Source: Lactobacillus apis
Lineage (GTDB): Bacteria > Bacillota > Bacilli > Lactobacillales > Lactobacillaceae
Length of the DNA stretch: 64,000 bases
Assembly (NCBI RefSeq): GCF_002837055.1
Contig: NZ_PDKP01000001.1
Span: forward strand, 235,285 to 299,284
Direction of reading: 5' to 3'
Each line of letters starts with the position of its first letter. Positions within the stretch are counted from its first letter, which is position 1. The notes under the pieces were generated by a model. The model was not told where the DNA came from, made no database searches, and saw only the letters and a list, made by a program, of their open reading frames with translations. Below are positions 28,298 through 37,180 of this stretch, piece by piece. A program made the position numbers and the translations under genes.

Positions 28298-29164
28298 TTA
28301 TTCTTTTTTGTCAGTAGATTTTTGCCAAATTTTTGCTGTAGCAGGTACTGCACCTAAGTTAGTCATATCATCTTTATCGACTACAATTAGGTTAGAAGGA
28401 CCAGAAGCAAGCTTGTTAAAACTATCTAGGCTTTGGTTTCTAAAGTAACCATCTGAAGCTTTATCCAAGCTTGCCTGTAGCTGATTAATTCGGTATGCCT
28501 CAGCATCGGCTTCAGTTTTGACAGCTTCAGCTTTAGCCTTTGCAGTGGCAATTAATGCCTCATTTTTGGCCTTAGTGGTTAATTCAATGTTTTTAGCTTC
28601 GCCTTCGGCTTTTTCAATTGCTGCAATTTTTTCTCTATCAGCAGTTAGTTGTTTATCCATTGCCTTTTGAATTTCAACACTAGGAAGTAATTCATCAATA
28701 TTGACACGAACCACACGAATACCATATAAATCTGTCAAATCGCCAATTGCATCAGCAAGTTGTGAATTGATTTTACTAGTTGAACCAAGGGCATCGTTTA
28801 AGTCCATCCGACCAATGATATCGCGTAAGTGTCCTCTAATTAATTCAACCATCGACTTAACTGAATCGGTATTGTTGTAAAAGTACTTATATGAATCAGT
28901 TACTAAATAGTTTAACGTCAAACTAGTGGTGATTTCAGCATTGTCCTTAGTAATAATTGAGTACTTAGAAATTTCTGCTGGAAACATTGCTAATGAAACG
29001 CGTCGCAATCTTTGAATTACAGGTATGACAAACACAAGGCCTGCTTTAACTGTTCTTGAGTATTTACCTAGAGTTTCGATTAGTCCTTCGTTATTTTGAG
29101 GAACAACTCGGCAACATGATAGAAATAAAAGAATAACGACAATAACCAAAATTAAATAAACCAT
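28298..29164 (-). CDS. SPFH/stomatin-like membrane protein
   Basis: A 288-aa protein anchored by an N-terminal hydrophobic segment, followed by the SPFH/band-7 domain (VPQNNEGLIETLGKYSRTV) and a long Ala/Glu/Lys coiled coil around 170-235. It resembles QmcA/HflK-type scaffold proteins of membrane microdomains. ATG 29164 has GAGGTG upstream; a TTG two codons earlier is unlikely. It is 39 bp downstream of the LTA synthase gene and may be co-transcribed with it. Confidence 0.87.
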   Translation of the reverse strand: MVYLILVIVVILLFLSCCRVVPQNNEGLIETLGKYSRTVKAGLVFVIPVIQRLRRVSLAMFPAEISKYSIITKDNAEITTSLTLNYLVTDSYKYFYNNTDSVKSMVELIRGHLRDIIGRMDLNDALGSTSKINSQLADAIGDLTDLYGIRVVRVNIDELLPSVEIQKAMDKQLTADREKIAAIEKAEGEAKNIELTTKAKNEALIATAKAKAEAVKTEADAEAYRINQLQASLDKASDGYFRNQSLDSFNKLASGPSNLIVVDKDDMTNLGAVPATAKIWQKSTDKKE

Positions 29165-29203
29165 AGTCAAAACACCTCAAATTATAAAAAGATTAAGTAT
29201 GTC

Positions 29204-31396
29204 TTAATTATATTCTCTTTTTTTCTTTTGGCTATCATTATCCCTTTTTTTATCTAAATGATTTTCTGCCACTGATTCAGGAATTTCTGTTATTTCGTAG
29301 TGGCGACCATTTAATTCAGGGGCATCAGTACGATAAAAGCGAGTAGTAGAGTGCTTATGTGTGGAGATTAGTGCTGTTGATTTGGTCTTTAATTTTGCTC
29401 TTAAGGCTTCCATTTGCTGGAAGTTACTCAAGTAATCGAATTGACCTGGATCAACTGGTTTGAACCCCTTCGGGGTGTAAAAACGTAAAAGGTTATGGTT
29501 ATTGAGCAAATCAGAGTACTTAAGAGCCAACTTTCCTTTTTTGGCTAGTTCAGCAATTTCTTTGTTTTCTTTTTCAGTATAATTGATAATTTCTTTGCCA
29601 CTAATTCGATCGTAAACAGTGCCTTTTTTACCTTTTCCGCCGATAATAACATATTTTTGACTGACAATTGTGCCATTTCTAAAAACAATCCACGGTTTGT
29701 ACTCCGGTGATAACAGGTCATTACCAAATTGAATATAGTTCTTATTGGAAATGCCAAGTAAGTGAAGTAGTGTAGGTAGAACATCAATTTCTCCTGCAAC
29801 TTCGTTCATAATCTTGCCTTTTAAGCTAGGCGAGTAAAGCATAAAAGGTACGCGTTGCATTTGGACATTATTATAACTATTCCAAGTATCCGAGCTTTCG
29901 CCAATAATAGGAGCCAAGGTTTCATTTTCGGAATTACTTAAGCCGTAGTGGTCACCATAAATCATTACTACTGTGTTTTTCATTAAACCAGATTTATTCA
30001 AATAGTCGAAAAATTCCCTGATTGCTTGATCAAGATAGTGGGCCGTTTCAAAGTAGTTGTTGATAGCTTTGTCAGATGTATCCGCAGTTTTAAAGTTTGG
30101 ATCGCGATCTTCTTCGTCCATATCAAACGGGGTATGATTGGTAACGGTGATAAATTTGCTATAAAAAGGTTGCTGCATGCGTTCAAGATATTTAACACTT
30201 TCAGCGAACATGACTTTATCTTTGATTCCGTAACCAATACTATCGCTTTGATCATGACTGTAATAATTTTGGTCAAAGAAGTAGTTATAGCCCATATTTT
30301 TGTAGACATCGTCACGATTCCAAAATGAACCAACATTACCGTGAAAAACGGCTGAAGTGTAATTGCCATTTTCGCGTAAAATTTGTGGCGCGGCTTGGAA
30401 GGTATTTGAACTACCTAGCGCAGTAAAAAGTGAACCGTCTGAGATACCAAATGTGCTTGTTTCAAGCATGTTTTCTGCGTCACTGGTACGACCAATTCCA
30501 ACTTGATGGTAGAAATTAGAAAAACTAAGTGAATGACGACTATGATAGATTGAGTTAAGAAAAGGTGTGACTTCCTTGCCGTTAATTTTGAGATCGATTA
30601 CGAATTGCTGGAAACTCTCTAGGTGGATTACAATGACGTTTTTGCCTTTGGCAGCACCATAATACTGAGGGCTAACTGGTAACTTGTTTTTACGTGTATA
30701 AGCCAATATTTTGTTTAAGTCAGCAGTGTTAGCATTACGATTTACTTGCTCAGTTTGTTCATTTTTCACGCCGTCGTACACGGTAAAAGTGTCAATTCCT
30801 AGGTACTTAACAATGTATGAACGATCAAAAGTTGTCCCTAAAAGGCGTGGACGTGACGATTCTGCTAAAAAAACATTGAGACTTAAAATTAGGGCTCCAC
30901 ACGTTGTGATAGTAAATGGAGTTAGTAACCCATATGATTTTTGGTCAATTTTGATTTTATGAGCAAGCAAAAGTCCTATCACAATAATTAAGTCAAGCCA
31001 TAAAATTAGGTCAGAGGGCTTTAATAGGGCGACAGCACTTTTTCCAAGACCTGGTGCTACTTTAGCTGCATTAGTCATTGTTTTGACAGTAATGAAGTCT
31101 GCAAATTGTCGATAATTTAAGATGTTAGCAAAAAGCAAACCAGTATTGGCGAAATCCATTATCAACATGATGACATAGGATACAACTGGTTTAGAAAAGT
31201 AAAATCCAATGCTTAGTAATAAAACGGCCGATCCGATAGGACTAATCCACATGATAATGTGTTGGTAAGGATCACTAATGCCCAGGTTAAAATCATGATA
31301 GGCAGCAAAAATATATTTTAATGTGAACAAAATAACCAACAGACAAAAAAAGCCTGTACGGGTCTGGATAAAATTAATCAGCTTCTTTTTTTTCAA
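29204..31396 (-). CDS. ltaS: Lipoteichoic acid synthase family sulfatase-fold protein
   Basis: Membrane enzyme polymerising glycerol phosphate onto the LTA anchor outside the cell. The 730-aa protein has five N-terminal membrane segments (within residues 1-185) and an extracellular sulfatase-fold domain. GRTSDAEN contains the catalytic Thr, and HGNVGSFWNRDDVYKNMGY plus IYGDHYG are LtaS/LtaS-like metal and substrate motifs. A charged C-terminal tail of about 70 residues follows. AAGGAGAG-type SD in reverse orientation near 31405. LtaS versus a paralogue (LTA primase) cannot be decided from this copy alone. Confidence 0.9.
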   Translation of the reverse strand: MKKKKLINFIQTRTGFFCLLVILFTLKYIFAAYHDFNLGISDPYQHIIMWISPIGSAVLLLSIGFYFSKPVVSYVIMLIMDFANTGLLFANILNYRQFADFITVKTMTNAAKVAPGLGKSAVALLKPSDLILWLDLIIVIGLLLAHKIKIDQKSYGLLTPFTITTCGALILSLNVFLAESSRPRLLGTTFDRSYIVKYLGIDTFTVYDGVKNEQTEQVNRNANTADLNKILAYTRKNKLPVSPQYYGAAKGKNVIVIHLESFQQFVIDLKINGKEVTPFLNSIYHSRHSLSFSNFYHQVGIGRTSDAENMLETSTFGISDGSLFTALGSSNTFQAAPQILRENGNYTSAVFHGNVGSFWNRDDVYKNMGYNYFFDQNYYSHDQSDSIGYGIKDKVMFAESVKYLERMQQPFYSKFITVTNHTPFDMDEEDRDPNFKTADTSDKAINNYFETAHYLDQAIREFFDYLNKSGLMKNTVVMIYGDHYGLSNSENETLAPIIGESSDTWNSYNNVQMQRVPFMLYSPSLKGKIMNEVAGEIDVLPTLLHLLGISNKNYIQFGNDLLSPEYKPWIVFRNGTIVSQKYVIIGGKGKKGTVYDRISGKEIINYTEKENKEIAELAKKGKLALKYSDLLNNHNLLRFYTPKGFKPVDPGQFDYLSNFQQMEALRAKLKTKSTALISTHKHSTTRFYRTDAPELNGRHYEITEIPESVAENHLDKKRDNDSQKKKREYN

Positions 31397-31498
31397 GTTG
31401 AACTCTCCTTATTTAATTATTTTAGAATTTTCGCGCACTTTAGACAATCATTTCTGAATTGTTAGTCCTTTTTTAAGAAAAATTTGGCAAAGATTGGG

Positions 31499-31504
31499 TA
31501 TAAT
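31499..31504 (+). promoter_or_regulatory. -10 element upstream of the VanZ-like gene
   Basis: A consensus TATAAT lies 37 bp before ATG 31541. The matching -35 is poor. The 144-bp gap must also contain the ltaS promoter on the other strand. Confidence 0.5.
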
Positions 31505-31540
31505 CTAGATGAACACTAAATTTATAGGACTTGAACTAAA

Positions 31541-32164
31541 ATGATATTTCTAGGACCGCTATATAACTTAATTGCTCAAAGTTATGCAACTAAAGTTAAT
31601 CATTTTGCCTTAATTAAGTTAATTATGTTGGCATTTGATAAGACAATTTTTTATTTTTTGGTTTTCATGATTTTGCGTTTGTTTTGGTTAATGGTGGTAA
31701 GACGAAGGCGAACACTTAAATCAGAAGCGACGGTATGGCTGTTTGCTTTTTATTTAATTTTGATTTTAATGTTAACCACTTTTCGCCGAACATATTTCCC
31801 ATGGCAACTTTCTTTCAATTTCCATCGACCGCTAAGTGATATTAATCTCGTATTTATGAAAGAAACTTGGAAGATGTACTATGCTCAGAGTCGGTTGGAT
31901 TTTATTTACAACTCACTAGGTAATGTGGCTTGCTTTTTACCTTTCGGTTTTTTAGCACCATTTGTTTTTTCAAAAAAGCAAACTTTTATCAGGGTGTTAG
32001 TAGCAGGCGTCTTATTTTCAGTTTTTATTGAAACAATGCAGTTTTTACTCGCAACCGGTGTGAGTGATATTGATGATGTCTTTTTTAATAGTTGCGGGGC
32101 AGCCCTTGGTTATTTACTATACTGGCTTTTTCAACAATTACGAGTAAAGCTGAAAACAATTTAA
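31541..32164 (+). CDS. VanZ-family membrane protein
   Basis: A 207-aa protein with about five hydrophobic segments. The middle contains YNSLGNVACFLPFGFLAPF and the end FIETMQFLLATGVSDIDDVFFNSCGAALGY, the conserved VanZ-like pattern (N-x-x-x-F-x-P-x-G and D-x-D-D-x-x-x-N). VanZ confers low-level teicoplanin resistance in enterococci; chromosomal homologues in lactobacilli have no settled role. Divergent from ltaS. Confidence 0.85.
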   Translation: MIFLGPLYNLIAQSYATKVNHFALIKLIMLAFDKTIFYFLVFMILRLFWLMVVRRRRTLKSEATVWLFAFYLILILMLTTFRRTYFPWQLSFNFHRPLSDINLVFMKETWKMYYAQSRLDFIYNSLGNVACFLPFGFLAPFVFSKKQTFIRVLVAGVLFSVFIETMQFLLATGVSDIDDVFFNSCGAALGYLLYWLFQQLRVKLKTI

Positions 32165-32245
32165 AAAGCGCTGGTATTTATAAAATAAGATTGCTAAAAT
32201 GGTTTTGTGAAATAGATATTTAATTCAATAAAGGGAGCGTATTTT

Positions 32246-33592
32246 ATGAGTTTAATTAAATTCGATAGCAGTAAATTAACACCATTTGTTCACGAAAATG
32301 AACTAGGCGAAATGCAAGCAATGGTCGATGCTGCATCTAAGGAATTAAAGGAAGGTACCGGTGCAGGTAGCGACTTTTTAGGTTGGGTTGACTTACCAGT
32401 TGATTACGATAAAGAAGAATTTGCTCGTATTAAAAAAGCAGCTGCAAAAATTCAAGCCGATTCGGAAGTTCTAATTTGTATTGGTATCGGTGGCTCATAC
32501 CTTGGAGCCCAAGCTGCCATTGAATTCTTAAATAGCGCTTTTTATGGTAAAGGCAAAGATAAGTACCCAACTGTTGTCTTCTGTGGTAACTCACTTTCTG
32601 GTTCATATCTTCACGATTTGATTGAATGGTTAGGAGATAAGGACTTTAGCATTAACGTTATTTCTAAATCTGGTACAACCACAGAACCTGCTGTTGCATT
32701 CAGAATCTTTAAAGATAAGTTAATTAAGAAATACGGTAAAGAAGAAGCTCAAAAACGTATCTTTGCTACAACTGACCGTGCTAAAGGTGCTCTTAAGACT
32801 GAAGCAGATGCTGAAGGCTATGAAGAATTTGTTGTTCCAGATGACATTGGTGGTCGTTTCAGCGTCCTTTCTGCTGTTGGTTTATTACCAATCGCTGTTT
32901 CTGGTGCTGACATTGATCAACTTATGCAAGGTGCTGCTGATGCACGTAGCGAATACACTGATACTGACTTATCAAAGGCAACACCATACCAATACGCTGC
33001 TTTACGTAATATCTTATACCGTAAAGGATACACTACTGAAATTGTCGAAAACTACGAACCAACTTTGAGAATGTTTAGTGAGTGGTGCAAGCAATTAATG
33101 GGTGAATCAGAAGGTAAAGATAACAAGGGCATTTGGCCAGCAAGTGCAAACTTTACAACTGATCTTCACTCATTAGGTCAATACATTCAAGAAGGTTTAC
33201 GTAACTTGTTTGAAACAGTTATTAGAGTTGAAAATCCTGCAAACGATGTAGAGATTCCTTCGGATGATCGTAATTTAGATCAATTGAACTTCTTAGAAGG
33301 AAAGAGCTTAAACTTTGTTAACGATCGCGCATACGAAGGTGTTGTTTTAGCTCATACTGATGGTGGTGTTCCAGTTATGACTGTTAATATTCCAGATCAA
33401 ACTGAGCACACATTAGGCTATCTTATTTACTTCTTCGAGTTAGCCATTTCAATTTCTGGTTACCTCAATGGCATTAATCCATTTAACCAACCAGGTGTTG
33501 AAGAATACAAACGTAACATGTTTGGTCTACTAAACAAACCAGGTTACGAAGCTTTACATGATAACTTAGTATCACGTTTTGAGCAAAAATAA
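32246..33592 (+). CDS. pgi: Glucose-6-phosphate isomerase
   Basis: Glycolytic interconversion of glucose-6-phosphate and fructose-6-phosphate. The 448-aa protein has [31 protein letters not shown] and an [20 protein letters not shown]-type region, with the active-site Glu in [10 protein letters not shown]. Length matches the compact Firmicutes enzyme. GGGAGC precedes the ATG. Codon usage is strongly biased as expected for a highly expressed gene. Confidence 0.97.
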   Translation: MSLIKFDSSKLTPFVHENELGEMQAMVDAASKELKEGTGAGSDFLGWVDLPVDYDKEEFARIKKAAAKIQADSEVLICIGIGGSYLGAQAAIEFLNSAFYGKGKDKYPTVVFCGNSLSGSYLHDLIEWLGDKDFSINVISKSGTTTEPAVAFRIFKDKLIKKYGKEEAQKRIFATTDRAKGALKTEADAEGYEEFVVPDDIGGRFSVLSAVGLLPIAVSGADIDQLMQGAADARSEYTDTDLSKATPYQYAALRNILYRKGYTTEIVENYEPTLRMFSEWCKQLMGESEGKDNKGIWPASANFTTDLHSLGQYIQEGLRNLFETVIRVENPANDVEIPSDDRNLDQLNFLEGKSLNFVNDRAYEGVVLAHTDGGVPVMTVNIPDQTEHTLGYLIYFFELAISISGYLNGINPFNQPGVEEYKRNMFGLLNKPGYEALHDNLVSRFEQK

Positions 33593-33649
33593 GGATAATG
33601 TGTCCTGTACATTGTTATCTGATCGGTGAAAACCGATTAAGGATTGGAA

Positions 33650-33684
33650 AGGGTAAAAGCTAATTGGCTTTTTACTCTTTTTTA
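33650..33684 (+). terminator. Terminator after pgi
   Basis: GGGTAAAAGC pairs with GCTTTTTACTC, followed by a T run. A short upstream hairpin, ATCGGT-GAAA-ACCGAT at 33621-33636, sits in the same 112-bp gap and could be part of a leader of the next gene. Confidence 0.7.
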
Positions 33685-33704
33685 TTACCGGGAGGTTTAA
33701 GAGA

Positions 33705-35093
33705 ATGGAAAGAAAAGCAGAGACGCCAAAACATATTTTGGCAATTGTTAGCTGCGCACTGATGGCATTTGTATCAATCTTAACGGAAACAAGTTTGAAC
33801 GTTACTTTTCCTACGTTAATGAAACAATTTCACATTGGTCTAGGACTTGTTCAATGGACCACTACAGGCTACCTTTTAACAATTGCAGTTATTATGGTTG
33901 CAAGCTCATATTTAAACGAGCGCTTTTCGGCTAAACAGCTATTTTTAACAGCAGCTATTTCATTTATTGGCGGCTCAGTAGTTGCTGGACTTGCACCTAA
34001 TTTTTGGGTTTTGCTTGCAGGGAGACTCATTTCATCCGTGGGAGCTGGTTTGTCAATTCCACTGATGTTTAATTTGGTTGTTGAACTAATGCCGCAGAAA
34101 AAATGGGGCTTTTATATGGGATTAACCGGTCTAGTAGTTATTCTTGCCCCATCTTTAGGACCAACATTTGGTGGGACAGTTGTTTATTATTTTGGCTGGC
34201 CATTAATTTTTCATATTGTTGCTTTAATTGCTATAGTCGTACTAATCATCGGAGCTCTGTCAATTGAGCAGTACCACGAAAAAAAGCATCCAAGCTTTGA
34301 TTGGGCGAGTTACTTTGTGATTGCTGCGGCTATGATTATCTTTAACTTGGGCTTTAATCGAATTAGTAATGGCTTCGGTGATCCATATTTTTGGTTAAGT
34401 ATGGCTGTTGTTGCAGCGCTAGTATTCCTTTTTATCAAACTGTCGAAGAAGAGCAAAAAGAAGCTAATCAACTTGGATATTTTCAAAAATAAACCATTTG
34501 TTTTCGCGATGATTTCTTATTTATTGCTACAGTTTATTAATATTGGAACTAGTTTCGTGTTACCAAACTATGTTCAAATTGTTAATCATGAAAGCTCACT
34601 CATTGGCGGGTTAGTTTTACTTCCGGGATGCATTTTAAGTGGCTTCTTGAATCCATGGTTTGGGCATATCTATGATCAAAAAGGGCCAAAACTTCCATTT
34701 TTAACTGGTACAATCTTTTGCTTTACGGCAAGTATACTATTTACCATTTTCGGTCTGAAAATCTCAACAGTTATGGTGGGCGTTTTCTACGGCATTATGA
34801 TTATTGGGCGACAAATGGCGTTCAACAATACAATGGCTGAAGCATCCAAATTGCAACCTGATGAATTACATACTGACGCTACAGCTGTCTTTCAGACTGG
34901 TCAGCAGTATGCTGGATCGATGGGAACAACGGTTATGGCCACAATTATTTCGGCTTGGCAAAAGAAGCCAGGCAATTATTCTGTTTTAACTGCCCAGGGA
35001 AGTCAGGTTGCTTTCTTAGTTATGTCAATCATTAGTGTCATTATTTTCTTAAGTTATCTAAATTTATTTAGGTTAGAAGCAAGAAATAAATAG
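33705..35093 (+). CDS. DHA2-family MFS multidrug transporter
   Basis: A 462-aa membrane protein with about 14 hydrophobic segments, the EmrB/QacA type. TSLNVTFPTLMKQFHIG and VQWTTTGYLL near the N-terminus are DHA2 hallmarks, and GLVVILAPSLGPTFGG carries MFS motif C of antiporters. GGGAGG precedes ATG 33705. Substrate unknown. No regulator gene is adjacent. Confidence 0.88.
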   Translation: MERKAETPKHILAIVSCALMAFVSILTETSLNVTFPTLMKQFHIGLGLVQWTTTGYLLTIAVIMVASSYLNERFSAKQLFLTAAISFIGGSVVAGLAPNFWVLLAGRLISSVGAGLSIPLMFNLVVELMPQKKWGFYMGLTGLVVILAPSLGPTFGGTVVYYFGWPLIFHIVALIAIVVLIIGALSIEQYHEKKHPSFDWASYFVIAAAMIIFNLGFNRISNGFGDPYFWLSMAVVAALVFLFIKLSKKSKKKLINLDIFKNKPFVFAMISYLLLQFINIGTSFVLPNYVQIVNHESSLIGGLVLLPGCILSGFLNPWFGHIYDQKGPKLPFLTGTIFCFTASILFTIFGLKISTVMVGVFYGIMIIGRQMAFNNTMAEASKLQPDELHTDATAVFQTGQQYAGSMGTTVMATIISAWQKKPGNYSVLTAQGSQVAFLVMSIISVIIFLSYLNLFRLEARNK

Positions 35094-35114
35094 AAGTGCG
35101 TTGTTATAGAAATG

Positions 35115-35150
35115 AAAAGGAAAGCTTAATATGATGGCTTTCCTTTTTTT
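35115..35150 (+). terminator. Terminator after the DHA2 transporter
   Basis: AAAAGGAAAGC pairs with GCTTTCCTTTT around an 11-base loop; the T run continues for seven bases. Confidence 0.82.
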
Positions 35151-35244
35151 AATGAATCAAACTCATTTTTATTTAATTTTTACTTTATTTTTTAATTTAT
35201 CATGTTAAACTATTGATAATATCTTTGAATGGGAGGAAAAAAGA

Positions 35245-35307
35245 ATGCAGCTGAATTCAAGCCGTTTTTACTTGCAACGAATTATTTTTAAATGCAATCA
35301 ACATTAA
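35245..35307 (+). CDS. Possible 20-aa leader peptide
   Basis: GGGAGG followed by ATG 35245 opens a 20-codon frame ending TAA 35305. The sequence (MQLNSSRFYL then QRIIFKCNQH) is basic and hydrophobic. It ends 25 bp before the SD region of the PfoR-like EIIC gene. The SD is better than that of many true genes nearby, so it is probably translated. A role as regulatory leader or small protein is inference. Confidence 0.45.
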   Translation: MQLNSSRFYLQRIIFKCNQH

Positions 35308-35332
35308 AAATTAATTCGAAGGAGTATTTCTT

Positions 35333-36421
35333 ATGGCTGACACAACCACAACAAACAAATTAACAATCAAAACATTTTTTAACAATATTCTGGCAGGAAC
35401 TGCAACTGGGATCATTGTTGGTTTGATTCCTAATGCAGTAGTAAGTGCAATTTTAAAGTTATTTGGGCAGAATGCAATTACCGCCAGTATCGGTCAAGCA
35501 TTACTGATTTTCCAATGTGCGACACCGTTGTTGATTGGGGCATTAATTGCAATCCAATTTAAAATGGTTCCGTTGGATGTAGCTATTGTAGCTGCAGCAG
35601 CATATGTCGGATCAGGCGTAACTAAATTTGTTCCGCAAATTGTCAATCCAGCAACTAAAGCACAAGGTGTGTTTGTTTCTGCTGGAACTGGTGATTTGAT
35701 TAATACTATGATTACTGCCGGTCTAACTGTTTTCCTACTATTACTGGTAGGGGAACGTTTTGGATCAGTAAAAATTGTAGCTGCTCCGATTATTATTGGG
35801 GTTGGCGCAGGCTGGATTGGGTTATTAATTTTACCTTATGTAAGTAAAATTACCACTTGGTTAGGAAACGTTATTAATTCATTTACTGATTTACAACCAA
35901 TTTTAATGTGTGTATTGATTTCCTGCATGTTTAGTATTTTGATTGTTTCACCAATTTCGACGGTTGCGATTGGCATGGCAATTCAATTAAACGGGCTTTC
36001 AGCTGGTGCTGCAGCTATGGGTGTAGCAGCAACGACAATTGTGCTAGTTGTTCATTCTTGGCGCACAAATAAATCAGGGGTAACAATTGCAATTGCGTTA
36101 GGCGCAATGAAAATGATGATGCCAAATCTATTTAGACATCCAATTATTCTTCTGCCCTCACTAATCACAGCAATTGTGTCTGCAATACCTGTCGCATTAT
36201 TCCATGTATCTGGGACTCCTGCATCAGCAGGATTTGGTCTTGTAGGCATTGTTGGACCACTGGCTTCAATGGATGCAGGTAAGTACAGTTTGAATTTCAT
36301 AATGGCACTGCTTGTTTGGATTGTTATTCCAGCAATTGTTGCAGTAATTTGTCGCTTTTTATTTGAAAAAGTGCTTCACATCTATGACGAAAAAGTAGTT
36401 TTTGCTTATTTAGGTGAATAA
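35333..36421 (+). CDS. PTS_EIIC_2 / PfoR-like membrane protein
   Basis: A 362-aa integral membrane protein with about ten hydrophobic segments, resembling the stand-alone EIIC-like family that includes clostridial PfoR (called a toxin regulator). GHPI-type motif is seen as FRHPIILLPS, and the end GIVGPLASMDAG is characteristic. No EIIA or EIIB domain is linked. GAAGGAG precedes ATG 35333. Function unproven: sugar permease or membrane regulator. The short peptide at 35245 could regulate it. Confidence 0.75.
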   Translation: MADTTTTNKLTIKTFFNNILAGTATGIIVGLIPNAVVSAILKLFGQNAITASIGQALLIFQCATPLLIGALIAIQFKMVPLDVAIVAAAAYVGSGVTKFVPQIVNPATKAQGVFVSAGTGDLINTMITAGLTVFLLLLVGERFGSVKIVAAPIIIGVGAGWIGLLILPYVSKITTWLGNVINSFTDLQPILMCVLISCMFSILIVSPISTVAIGMAIQLNGLSAGAAAMGVAATTIVLVVHSWRTNKSGVTIAIALGAMKMMMPNLFRHPIILLPSLITAIVSAIPVALFHVSGTPASAGFGLVGIVGPLASMDAGKYSLNFIMALLVWIVIPAIVAVICRFLFEKVLHIYDEKVVFAYLGE

Positions 36422-36430
36422 AAAATAAAG

Positions 36431-36467
36431 AAATAGCCAATTTCGGTAAGGAAATTGGCTATTTTTG
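36431..36467. terminator. Terminator between EIIC-like gene and pgmB
   Basis: A perfect 14-bp stem (AAATAGCCAATTTC and complement) with a GGTAAG loop and T run. It can serve both converging genes. Confidence 0.9.
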
Positions 36468-36520
36468 TTTGATTTGATTTTTAGTTAGTTTTTTAATTCA
36501 AAGGGTAGATATAAGTTGTT

Positions 36521-37180
36521 TTAATTATGCTTTTTCCATGCGGTTTCTATTTGCTCATAGCTTAATTTGGAGGTATCAGGATAGAGCAAGTAGGCTTCGC
36601 TAAGTTCATTTTCATTACCGACACCTACTGAAAAGGCACCTGAAGAGTTTATTGCTTTAATTCCAGCGATTGAGTCTTCGATTCCAACGCATTCTTTTGG
36701 AGATAAGTTAATGGCATCAGCTGCGGCGATGAAAATGTCGGGTGCTGGTTTTCCTGCTGCAACTTTGCTTGGATTTGCAATTGCATCGAAAGTATTAATA
36801 AGCTCTAATTTTTCTAGTATATAAGGACCGTTCAAGCTTGCAGAAGCTAGTGAAAGCTTAACATTATGTGCCTTAAGTTCAGAAATAAGTTCAGATATTC
36901 CAGGTAGGATATTAGCAGGGGTTAAGTTGGCTAATAACTCACGAAAAACATCATTCTTTTCTTCAGTCATTTTGTTAAATTCAGAATCAGTTACTTTAAT
37001 GTCTAAATAGTTCAGAATTGCAGTAAGTGAATCAGCACGACTTACGCCTTTAGTTTGGACTTCTAATTCATCAGGTAATTCGCGATTAAAGTGGTCTTTG
37101 ATGAGTTTTCGCCAGGCTTGAAAGTGGTAAACCGAAGTATCGGCAATTACACCATCAAGATCAAATAGTACGCCCTTCAT
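36521..37180 (-). CDS. pgmB: Beta-phosphoglucomutase
   Basis: Converts beta-glucose-1-phosphate to glucose-6-phosphate. A 219-aa HAD enzyme with FDLDGVIADT (nucleophile Asp 8 and acid/base Asp 10), SLASAS (phosphate Ser), KPAPDIF (Lys) and GIEDSIAG (metal ligands). The cap has the TKGVSRADSL substrate loop typical of PgmB. Its start overlaps the GH78 gene by 20 bp, so it is the third gene of a GH3-GH78-pgmB operon. No GH65 phosphorylase, the usual supplier of beta-glucose-1-phosphate, is in this locus. Confidence 0.92.
   Translation of the reverse strand: MKGVLFDLDGVIADTSVYHFQAWRKLIKDHFNRELPDELEVQTKGVSRADSLTAILNYLDIKVTDSEFNKMTEEKNDVFRELLANLTPANILPGISELISELKAHNVKLSLASASLNGPYILEKLELINTFDAIANPSKVAAGKPAPDIFIAAADAINLSPKECVGIEDSIAGIKAINSSGAFSVGVGNENELSEAYLLYPDTSKLSYEQIETAWKKHN

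Noticed and set aside
29998-30369. Additional long frames on both strands inside the LTA synthase gene
   Set aside because: Shadows of a strongly supported gene; no SD and improbable composition.
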